The position numbers and the translations under genes were made by a program. The notes under the pieces are model-generated. The model ran no database searches and was not told the DNA's origin. It was given only the letters and a program-made list of their open reading frames with translations. From Actinomycetes bacterium (GTDB lineage: Bacteria > Actinomycetota > Actinomycetes > Mycobacteriales > Mycobacteriaceae): a stretch of 64,000 nucleotides of DNA. The stretch is from positions 62,001-126,000 of the forward strand of contig JAEXZY010000093.1 of assembly GCA_023404955.1 (NCBI GenBank), read 5' to 3'. Each line of letters begins with the position of its first letter. Within the stretch, counting starts at the first letter, position 1. This document shows, piece after piece, positions 17,183-24,595 of this stretch.

Positions 17183-18394
17183 TTACTCCGAGGAGCCGGA
17201 GGAATCAGACGACCCAGATCCATCGGACGACGAGCCGTCGCCCTCGGCAGCCTGCTGGCGGGCCGCCTTCCGTGCTTCACGCTTGGCGGCCGCCTCCGCC
17301 TTCGCGGTGGCCCTGGCCTCGGCGCGAGCCGCCTTGGCCTCGGCCCGCTTGGCCTTGGCCTCTGCCCGAGCCTCGGCCCGTGCGTCACGACGATCCTGTG
17401 CCGTCACCTTCGGCTCCGGCTGGGCCTGTCCGGCAGAGGCTTCCTCACCGGTCGTGCTGCCGGCATCGGACGTCTCTTCGGGCGCCGTGACGTCGGGTGC
17501 GGTGAGCGCGGCAGCTTTGACGGCCGGCGCGGTTACCACGTCGTAGCGGCTGTAGCCCTTTTGGATCTTGGCCTTGAGTTCGGCCTCCTTAGGCTTCAGC
17601 CATGGCATCAGCTGCACCAGCGGCAGTGTGGTGGTGGGAACCAGGTAGTGCTCGGTGACACCGCCCTTGGCGTTGACCGTCTTCTCGTAGTACATCGTCC
17701 CCTTCAGCGCTTCCAGCTCTGCCATCGAGGTCGTGTACATGACGGGAACGTGCACGACGATCGAGCCGGCCATCGCGTTGGCCATCGCCAGGAAGTTCCA
17801 CGGACGGTCGGGCATGTCGGCCATGCCGTCGTACTCACCGGTGATCACGACCACGTTGAACGGCGTGACGGGTGGCGGCTGGTAGGTGTAGTCGTACTTC
17901 GAGCTGTACTTGGCGTCCTTGATCAGTTCCTGGCGGCTGGAGTCCTCGACGACGATGAACGTCACCTTCGAGGGGTCGGGCATCGTGCCCTCTTCCATCC
18001 ACTGGCGCATCACCTCGTTGACCACGAGCGAGCCGGCCGACAGTCCGACGACCGTGACCTTGTCCGTGGGAGCCGAGAGATTGCCGACGGCAGTGTCGAT
18101 CGCAGCGTCCAGGTTCGGGATGCCGATGCGAATCGACGCGCCGAGTGTCATGTCGCCCTTGCCCGAGTACGGCCCGGCTTCGGCCGGCCACGTCACCGAT
18201 GTTCGAACATCGTTCTTGAAGGCGCCCTCGAGCAGCGGCTTCATCAACGTGTCGTCCATGGACTTGATCTTGATACCGCCGATGATCACCGCGGTGCTCA
18301 CGGCACTGGCTCCCGTGGCAGTGGTCAACGCTATCGCGATGGAGGCAAAAGCGGTGCCACAGGCAACACCGGCTTTGCGAATGGTGTTCTTCAT
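17183..18394 (-). CDS. secreted PE-PPE-domain serine hydrolase with Ala/Arg/Glu/Lys tail
   Basis: This 403-residue exported alpha/beta hydrolase of the PE-PPE domain type has a signal peptide to about residue 31 (ATGASA), and its nucleophile elbow GLSAGS gives Ser119. Further blocks typical of the domain are VVITGEYDGMADMPDRPWN and HYLVPTTTLPLVQLM. The last 90 residues are highly biased: after an acidic stretch comes a run of alternating ARAEAKAKRAEAK-type units, probably one long charged helix, and then a Ser/Asp/Gly terminus. The ATG at 18394 follows GGGGAG by 6 bases. A strong hairpin terminator lies downstream and a 1-kb AT-richer region upstream. Confidence 0.8.
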   Translation of the reverse strand: MKNTIRKAGVACGTAFASIAIALTTATGASAVSTAVIIGGIKIKSMDDTLMKPLLEGAFKNDVRTSVTWPAEAGPYSGKGDMTLGASIRIGIPNLDAAIDTAVGNLSAPTDKVTVVGLSAGSLVVNEVMRQWMEEGTMPDPSKVTFIVVEDSSRQELIKDAKYSSKYDYTYQPPPVTPFNVVVITGEYDGMADMPDRPWNFLAMANAMAGSIVVHVPVMYTTSMAELEALKGTMYYEKTVNAKGGVTEHYLVPTTTLPLVQLMPWLKPKEAELKAKIQKGYSRYDVVTAPAVKAAALTAPDVTAPEETSDAGSTTGEEASAGQAQPEPKVTAQDRRDARAEARAEAKAKRAEAKAARAEARATAKAEAAAKREARKAARQQAAEGDGSSSDGSGSSDSSGSSE

Positions 18395-18554
18395 GACATC
18401 TCCCCGAATTGAACTGATTGTCGACTCGCCGTGCTCGGCGCGACAAGAGCATATTGCGCGTCCGTCAAGAAGTTCGTAGCAAAAACACGACATTTCCAAT
18501 AGACGCAATTCAGGCAAAGTGAACAGCTATTGCTGTTACCCATTGTTTATAAGT

Positions 18555-18583
18555 TCTCTACATTGGTAGAGAATTGGTTCGAG
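18555..18583 (+). repeat. imperfect 29-base repeat with dyad, copy 1
   Basis: This copy begins TCTCTACATTGGTAGAGA and ends TCGAG. The dyad TTCTCTAC / GTAGAGAA (18554-18573) is perfect over 8 bases with a 4-base spacer. It matches copy 2 at 18712-18740 in 23 of 29 positions. It could be an operator for a dimeric regulator of one or both flanking genes. Confidence 0.55.
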
Positions 18584-18711
18584 CGACGTCGGGAAATCTA
18601 ACGAGTCCGTCGATACGAAGAACTGTTCTGTGGCTGATATGCCATCAAAGCGCACGGCCCGTCACTAATAACTCGAAGCGAGCAAAAATTACATTAACGT
18701 TGTTATGGGTG

Positions 18712-18740
18712 TCTCTGTATTCGTAGAGAATGGCGTCGAG
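18712..18740 (+). repeat. imperfect 29-base repeat with dyad, copy 2
   Basis: This is a direct repeat of copy 1, 157 bases downstream. The conserved parts are TCTCT, ATT, GTAGAGAAT and TCGAG; the left half of the dyad has decayed (TCTCTGT instead of TCTCTAC). It lies just before the A8T5 tract. Confidence 0.5.
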
Positions 18741-19404
18741 ACGTTGCTGAGACCTGACCGGCTAAAAAAAATTTTTGGTCTGTACCATCACCTGTAGCAC
18801 ACCTTTGCAGGTAGTTGTCCCGCAGGTGAACATTGCCTCCGCCCTAGCCCGTGCGTTCGGCCCCTGTCCTGCTGGCGCGAAAGGCGGAACTGACTGCGGA
18901 GTAAGAAAGTCGGCGCTCAGAGCAAACTCAACTGACATGCTCTGCCAGTCAGCAACGGAACGCGAGCTTGCCAGGATGCTCCGGCAGACGCCTGCACATC
19001 TCCCGCGCACAGCTCGGCGAAATGCGAAAACGCTTGTCTGACAGAGATTTTGGTGCGAATCGCCACGCCGACGGCGGGCACGGTCCGTCGGGGTCTCTCG
19101 GCAACGCACGTGGCGCCGCGACAACGTCGGGATAGCCACTACCGCTCAACATGCAGTCAGTAGCCGAATTTCACTCACCATGAGTTTGCTGTGTAGCCAC
19201 GCAAAAACTAGTTGCATACGGTAACGTCCGCGGCGGTCGACGCGCCGGCACCCCGTCAGCGCAGAAGCGCAGTCGTGGCCCTCAGGCAATGGCCACGAAC
19301 CCTCGCGCTCCCGTCGCTCGACCACTCGGTTGTACCGCTCCACCCCCAGCACCTGTCTCGTCATCCGGCGACCGCACGGTCGTCTCTTCTGGAAGGACCA
19401 TGGC

Positions 19405-20745
19405 GTGAAACGAGCGACCAAGGCTGTGATGACCGCCGCGGCTCTGCCGATTGCGGCGACGCTGCCGCTCACCATCGGCGGTGCAGCGATGCCTGCCGCG
19501 GCGGCAGCCGCCACCGCGAGCGTGTCGCCGGTGATCCCGCCGGGACCCGCGACGGTGCTGCACCACGGGCCGACGCCGTGGGACATGGCCGACAATCTCG
19601 GCGGCGCGCTCTGTGAGGCGCCCAAGGTGTGCAAGGAGGTCTCCTACGACTGGATCCAGCCGTACGGCCCGATCGAATTCGGCGTCAAGGAGAACGTCGC
19701 GCGTCTCGACTGGGCGATCGATCACGTCGGAACCGACCCGAAGATCGTGTACGCGTTCAGCGGGGGAGCGCGCATCGCGTCGGTGTGGCTGCAGGATCAC
19801 GCCAAGGACAAGGATGCACCGGCACCCGAGGATCTGTCGTTCGTGCTGCTCGGCAACGGCGGGCGCAAATACGGCGGGGTGAACGGCTGGTTCTGGGGTG
19901 ATCTGCTGCGGACACCCACCGACACCCAGTACGACATCGTTGACGTCGCAGGCGAATACGACCCGATCGCCGACTTCCCGACCAATCCCTTCAATCTTCT
20001 CGCGGTCGCCAACGGCGTCGCCGCCTTCGTCTACGTCCATCTGCGCTACGACGAGGTCGATCTCGACGATCCGGACAACATCGTCTGGAAAGAGGGCAAG
20101 ACGACCTACGTCTACGCACCGACCGAGCATCTGCCGCTGCTGCAGGGCTTCTACGACCTGGGGCTCGGATCGTTGGTCGCCGACATCGAACCGAAGTTGC
20201 GCGAGATCGTCGACAAGGCGTACGACCGAACCTGGTTGGAGGGCAAGCCCACGCTGGGCGAGCAGGCGGCGGCCGCCGCAGAATCGGTGTCCACCCCTGT
20301 CGCCGGGAAACAGGTTCGACCGCTGGTCCGCGCGGCGGACACCGTGAAGTCGGACACCGTGAAGTCGGACACCGAGAAGTCGGACACCGCGGCGGACTCC
20401 CAGAAGCCGAGCACCGAGAAGCCGGACACCGAGACAGCAGACGGTGCGGTGTCCGGTGGGAAACCGGCCGCCGAGTCTGAGACCGGACCCGAGGTCACTC
20501 CCGACGCCGGGCCGATCCCGGCGTCCGATGCGGCAGGGGACACCGACGGCGCCGCCGCGCCGGGGGGGAAGCACCGCATGCCACTGCGGGGGATTCTCAA
20601 GGCCGCCGCGGAGAAGGCTGCCGCTGAGAAGGCCGACAAGGCCGACACCAGCAAGACCGACAAGGCGAACACCAGCAAGACTCCCAAGGCGGAGAAGAGC
20701 GCAGCGTCCTCGTCCGCGGGGGGCGACGCCGACTCGGACGACTGA
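19405..20745 (+). CDS. secreted PE-PPE-domain protein with repeat-rich acidic/basic tail
   Basis: This 446-residue exported protein is related to the hydrolase at 13394-14614; shared blocks are the LLGNGGRKYGG type motif, DIVDVAGEYDPIADFP and NIVWKEGKTTYVYAPTEHLP. The signal peptide reaches about residue 35. The expected GxSxG elbow reads AFSGGA (Ser119), so the first Gly is Ala; activity is likely but not certain. From about residue 300 the tail carries tandem DTVKSDTVKSDTEKSDT units, then an acidic section and AEKADKADTSKTDKA repeats. The GTG at 19405 is 8 bases after GGAAGG (19391-19396); the in-frame upstream codons are not used. It lies divergent from the PE-PPE gene at 17183. Confidence 0.78.
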   Translation: MKRATKAVMTAAALPIAATLPLTIGGAAMPAAAAAATASVSPVIPPGPATVLHHGPTPWDMADNLGGALCEAPKVCKEVSYDWIQPYGPIEFGVKENVARLDWAIDHVGTDPKIVYAFSGGARIASVWLQDHAKDKDAPAPEDLSFVLLGNGGRKYGGVNGWFWGDLLRTPTDTQYDIVDVAGEYDPIADFPTNPFNLLAVANGVAAFVYVHLRYDEVDLDDPDNIVWKEGKTTYVYAPTEHLPLLQGFYDLGLGSLVADIEPKLREIVDKAYDRTWLEGKPTLGEQAAAAAESVSTPVAGKQVRPLVRAADTVKSDTVKSDTEKSDTAADSQKPSTEKPDTETADGAVSGGKPAAESETGPEVTPDAGPIPASDAAGDTDGAAAPGGKHRMPLRGILKAAAEKAAAEKADKADTSKTDKANTSKTPKAEKSAASSSAGGDADSDD

Positions 20746-20773
20746 CACACCGGCCGGCGGCTATCCTTCCGTC

Positions 20774-21625
20774 GTGGCATCACGGGGTAGGACTGCGGCG
20801 GGCAAGATTGCTTTCATCACCGGGGGTGCTTCGGGGATCGGCGCCGCCCTGTCGGAGTCGCTCGCCGCGGCGGGCGCCCACGTGTGGATCGCCGACCGGC
20901 AGATCGAGGCCGCCGAGACGGTTGCCCGACGCCTGCGCGGCACCGGTGCCACCGCGCACGCGGTGGCGCTCGATGTGCGCGACGCGGGCGCGTTCGAGGC
21001 CGCCATCACCGAGACGGTGCGCACCAGCGGCCGGCTCGACTTTCTGTTCAACAACGCCGGTATCGGTATCGGCGGCGAGGTCGACGCGCTCACGCTGGAG
21101 GACTGGACCGACATCATCGACGTCAATCTGCGCGGCGTCGTGCACGGCGTGCAGGCCGCCTACCCGGTGATGATCGCCCAGGGCAGCGGCCACATCGTCA
21201 ACACGGCGTCGATGGCCGGCCTGATCACCACCTCCGCTCAGGCCGGCTACGCGGCCACCAAGCACGCCGTCGTCGCGCTGTCGAAAACGCTGCGCGTGGA
21301 AGCGGCCGCGCACGGCGTCCAGGTGTCGGTGCTGTGCCCCGGGGTGGTGCGCACGCCGATCCTGTCCGGCGGCGAATACGGCCGCAATCGCACGCTGAGC
21401 CGAGAGAACCTGATCTCGCTGGGCGAAACACTGCGGCCCATTGAACCAGCCCAGTTCGCCGAGCAGGCGCTGCGCGGCGTCCTGCGCAACCAGGCCATCA
21501 TCGTCGTCCCGCGCTGGTGGAAGGCGCTGTGGTACCTGGAGCGGGTGTCGCCGACGCTGTCGATGCGGACCGCGGCGATCGCGCTCAAGAAGACCCGGGC
21601 GGTGGCCTCAGCCCCGCGGCAGTGA
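20774..21625 (+). CDS. short-chain dehydrogenase/reductase (SDR)
   Basis: This classical NAD(P)-dependent SDR (283 residues) has TGGASGIG at about 14-21, NNAG near 95 and a catalytic YAATK tetrad; the upstream Ser is in VNTASMAG. The C-terminal extension (VVPRWWKALWYLERVSP) is hydrophobic and may sit at the membrane or bind lipid. The GTG at 20774 has no ribosome site, but TATCCT (20762-20767) lies 6 bases before it, so the message is probably leaderless and separate from the PE-PPE gene 28 bases upstream. It is convergent with the AlkB-type gene (18-base overlap). It may oxidise alcohols made by neighbouring oxygenases (inference). Confidence 0.85.
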   Translation: MASRGRTAAGKIAFITGGASGIGAALSESLAAAGAHVWIADRQIEAAETVARRLRGTGATAHAVALDVRDAGAFEAAITETVRTSGRLDFLFNNAGIGIGGEVDALTLEDWTDIIDVNLRGVVHGVQAAYPVMIAQGSGHIVNTASMAGLITTSAQAGYAATKHAVVALSKTLRVEAAAHGVQVSVLCPGVVRTPILSGGEYGRNRTLSRENLISLGETLRPIEPAQFAEQALRGVLRNQAIIVVPRWWKALWYLERVSPTLSMRTAAIALKKTRAVASAPRQ

Positions 21626-22786
21626 CCGCTGCGCCTCGCGCGGCCGCAACGCGGCCAGCCGGAGGTCCCCGCGGTAGTGCTCCCGCACGCGCCGATCCAT
21701 GACCCGCCGCCACAGGGGCGGGCACAGCGCCAGCACCACCATGGCGGCGTAGCCCGCCGGCAACTGTGGCGCTTCGTCGGCATGGCACAGCGCCTGATAC
21801 CGGCGCTGCGGGTTCGCGTGGTGATCGGAGTGCCGTTGCAGGTGAAACAGGAACACGTTGGAGATCACCGAATTGCTGTTCCAGCTGTGCGCCGGCCGCA
21901 CCGGTTCGTAGCAGCCGTCGCGCCGGCGCTGCCGACGCAGGCCATAGTGCTCGAGGTAATTGATGGTCTCGAGCAGGAAGATGCCGAGCAGCGCCTGGCC
22001 GATCAGCCACGGCGCCACTTCGACACCGAATCCGATGATCAGCGTGGCGAACAGCGCGACCGTCATCACCCAGGCGTTGAGCACGTCGTTGTGCAGCGTC
22101 CAGACCTTGCGCCCGTGCCGTCGCAGCCGCCGGCTCTCCAGCGACCAGGCCGAACGCAGACTGCCCAGGATCGAGCGCCAGTAGAACGCGTACACGCTTT
22201 CGCCGAGGCGCGAGCTCGCCGGGTCCTCCGGGGTGGCCACTCGGGCGTGGTGGCCTCGATTGTGTTCGACGAAGAAGTGGCCGTAGCCGGTTTGCGCCAG
22301 CGCGACCTTACTGAGCCAGCGTTCCGCGCGGTCACGCTGGTGACCCAGCTCGTGCGCGGTGTTGATCGCGATGCCACCGATGCCGCCGACCGTGAGCATC
22401 AATCCGACCTTGTCCGGCGGCGTCATCGTCACCCCGCCGCCACCGGTCCACAGCCAGCACGCCAGCACCAACGACACGTACTGGGCGGGCAGATAAATAT
22501 AGGTGGCCCACCGGTAGTAGCGATCCTGCTCGAGGTAGGCCAGCACACTGTCCGGCGGGTTCTCCGAGTCTGGGCCGACGAGGTAGTCCAGCAGCGGGAT
22601 GATCAGCAGCATCAAGGCCGGACCGGACCACCAGAACCGTCCCGACCCGGTGAGCAACACCGCTGCCCACGAGGTGGGCACCAGGATCGGGATCACGATG
22701 CCGAGCAGCCAGACGTAGCGCTTGCGGTCCCGCCAGTCGCGGGGCGCAGCAGAGGATCGGGCGTTGCGTGACCGTCGGGTCGGCAT
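21608..22786 (-). CDS. alkB: AlkB-type alkane/fatty-acyl hydroxylase
   Basis: This is an integral-membrane non-heme di-iron hydroxylase of the AlkB family, which terminally hydroxylates alkanes or alkyl chains. All family histidine motifs are present: HELGH (145-149), EHNRGHH (174-180), NYLEHYG (276-282) and LQRHSDHH (316-323). NYLEHYG is diagnostic for AlkB over plain desaturases. About six hydrophobic segments surround them. The chosen ATG at 22786 follows GGGGGAG; longer starts to 22918 are possible. No rubredoxin gene accompanies it, although alkB is commonly followed by rubredoxins. It lies downstream of the cyclooxygenase-like gene on the same strand (172-base gap). Confidence 0.85.
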   Translation of the reverse strand: MPTRRSRNARSSAAPRDWRDRKRYVWLLGIVIPILVPTSWAAVLLTGSGRFWWSGPALMLLIIPLLDYLVGPDSENPPDSVLAYLEQDRYYRWATYIYLPAQYVSLVLACWLWTGGGGVTMTPPDKVGLMLTVGGIGGIAINTAHELGHQRDRAERWLSKVALAQTGYGHFFVEHNRGHHARVATPEDPASSRLGESVYAFYWRSILGSLRSAWSLESRRLRRHGRKVWTLHNDVLNAWVMTVALFATLIIGFGVEVAPWLIGQALLGIFLLETINYLEHYGLRRQRRRDGCYEPVRPAHSWNSNSVISNVFLFHLQRHSDHHANPQRRYQALCHADEAPQLPAGYAAMVVLALCPPLWRRVMDRRVREHYRGDLRLAALRPREAQRSLPRG

Positions 22787-22958
22787 CAAGCGCTCGCTCC
22801 CCCTCATCGCCATACTGTTAGCTGATCGTCGCATCCCCACGCGTCGAACTGGTAACGCTGTCATATCATTGTTGCTTGTCAGTGGGCAATCCCGTACGCG
22901 AAACGGCTCGTGTCGCACCGCGCAACCGACCCTTTCCAGCAGTTGCTCGCCGTCCGAT

Positions 22959-24554
22959 CTACCCTGACCGCCACCGGCGCCGGCCCAGGCTGACCCGCGG
23001 CGAGGGCGCCTCGCCGGAAATGTTGCGCAGCACCACGTCCGACAAGGTCGTCGTCGCGTCGATCACCGCGCACCCGACCTCGGAGAACGTCGCTTCACCG
23101 TACACGCCGGGGTCCAGGAGCGGGTTGGTCAACGCTTGGGAGAAGGCGTCCACCGCCACCATCGCACTCATCAGCGGCGGCAGCGTGCTGCCGCGCCGGA
23201 TGTCCTCGGCGAACAGTCCGACGAACAGTTCGACATTGTTGATCCCGTCGGCGCCGTAACACGCTGTGAGCGCCTCGCGCACCCGCCGATTCGAGGTCAG
23301 GTCGTCGATGCTCCTCAGGGTGGGGAAGCCACACGCTTGCCGGTAGGCGTTGAACGACTGCAGCGCGGTGTCACGGCCGATCCCGATCGACTTCTCCTCG
23401 ATCGCGAGCAGGCTCGGGTCCGTGTTGCCGAGGGAGATCGTGCTGCACGGCTGCCGCGACGCCTCATCGAACAACGCGGACAGTCCGTGCTCGGTGACGG
23501 GGCGGGTGTCCCACCACAGATCGGCGAAGCGCTGCCGCCGCCCGCCGACGGTGACCTCGGTGGGCACCAGGGAATGCCACCGGTACAGCAGGTTGAACTC
23601 GACCGACATCCAGTTCTGCCGATACCACCGCTCGCTGGCGCCGATGCCGGGCTCCACGAACAGCGGGAACTTGATCGGGGTGATGTGGTTGATGTAGTCC
23701 TCGATGACGATCTTGAGCAGTACCACCGTCAGCGTGTTGCGGGTGGTGTCGAACACCCGGTCGTCGCTCCACTCCGGATGCTTCCTGCTGATCAACCCGG
23801 CGATGCGGTTGTGTTCGCGCAGGAACAGAGTGCTCATCATCACGAAGCCGTAGTGGATGTTGCCCCGCGGGATCCCGAGCGCGAAGAGCTTCGACTGCAG
23901 CCCGTCGGGCACGGCACCGCCGCGTGTCGCCTTGAGGTCTCTGCCGTCGAAAACCGTTTCCAGGTCTTCGAATTCGGGCTTCACTCTGCCGTCGGCGTCG
24001 CACAGGTACGGCGGGAACTCCGCCTTCAGCGTGGGTTCGGTCTTGAGCCGGCCGCCGGTGCCCTCGCGCAGCAGGGCAGTCACCGCGGCCTCCTGGCCGT
24101 AGAGCTGACTCAGGTCGATGTCGTGTGTCGAGGTGTTCTTTCTGTCGTTGCCCGGGTCGGTACGGAGGAACCCGTCGACGAACCACTGCGCGAAAATCGG
24201 GAACAGCAGCGTCGACTTCGACGACTCCGGACACTGCGAGCCTGCCCGCGCGAACACCCGCGCCACGGTGGCCGGCGACGGCAGGCTGGCTGCGTAGGCG
24301 GGCGACGGTTCCAGGTGCCGCTGGCTGAAGGTGCGGTCGTGCAGCGACTCCCACGACGTCCAGTCCTGCATGGTGCTCAACGCACCGGGCCGGGTCCGCA
24401 TCGTGTAGATCAGCGAGTTGATGAGCCAGCGGTTGACCAGATTCGACACACCCGGGGTCGCGCGCAGCCCCCGCCAGACCGGCGTGAAGTGCGTGGTGGC
24501 CAGGACACGGACACCGCGTGAGACGCCGTTCTTACGCCAGAACCCCCTGGTCAC
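22959..24554 (-). CDS. cyclooxygenase-like heme peroxidase/dioxygenase
   Basis: This 531-residue protein belongs to the animal-type heme peroxidase (PF03098) superfamily and looks most like cyclooxygenase and alpha-dioxygenase. Shared blocks include HDIDLSQLYG, LREHNRIAGL, and FNLLYRWHSLVP. The last one matches cyclooxygenase FNxLYxWHPLxP, so the radical Tyr (Tyr324 here) and the heme-ligating His (His327) are kept. In FAQWFVDGF the Gln of the distal pocket is kept (Gln123), but the cyclooxygenase distal His aligns with Asp127. A fatty-acid dioxygenase with weak peroxidase activity is the likely reading. The GTG at 24554 is favoured because the conserved N-terminal block starts there, but no good ribosome site is visible. 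The alkB gene lies downstream. Confidence 0.78.
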   Translation of the reverse strand: MTRGFWRKNGVSRGVRVLATTHFTPVWRGLRATPGVSNLVNRWLINSLIYTMRTRPGALSTMQDWTSWESLHDRTFSQRHLEPSPAYAASLPSPATVARVFARAGSQCPESSKSTLLFPIFAQWFVDGFLRTDPGNDRKNTSTHDIDLSQLYGQEAAVTALLREGTGGRLKTEPTLKAEFPPYLCDADGRVKPEFEDLETVFDGRDLKATRGGAVPDGLQSKLFALGIPRGNIHYGFVMMSTLFLREHNRIAGLISRKHPEWSDDRVFDTTRNTLTVVLLKIVIEDYINHITPIKFPLFVEPGIGASERWYRQNWMSVEFNLLYRWHSLVPTEVTVGGRRQRFADLWWDTRPVTEHGLSALFDEASRQPCSTISLGNTDPSLLAIEEKSIGIGRDTALQSFNAYRQACGFPTLRSIDDLTSNRRVREALTACYGADGINNVELFVGLFAEDIRRGSTLPPLMSAMVAVDAFSQALTNPLLDPGVYGEATFSEVGCAVIDATTTLSDVVLRNISGEAPSPRVSLGRRRWRSG

Positions 24555-24595
24555 GGACGTCAATATACGGCCAGAACAGCAGTTGCGGGCGGTGC

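Larger units (their letters stand above)
18395..19404. other. AT-richer 1-kb intergenic region between divergent PE-PPE genes
   Basis: This region separates two divergent secreted-hydrolase genes. Its first half (about 18480-18790) is much richer in A/T than the rest of the window and includes a run AAAAAAAATTTTT near 18765. It contains two copies of a 29-base element described separately. Open frames here (for example 18775-19041 plus, 18762-19139 minus) have no ribosome site and no recognisable composition, so they are not called. It may be a large regulatory region or the remnant of transferred DNA. Confidence 0.5.

Noticed and set aside
18762..19139. 125-codon minus-strand frame in the AT-richer gap
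   Set aside because: It starts without a ribosome site, is Arg/Cys-rich shadow-like sequence and runs across the A/T tract; no support as a gene.
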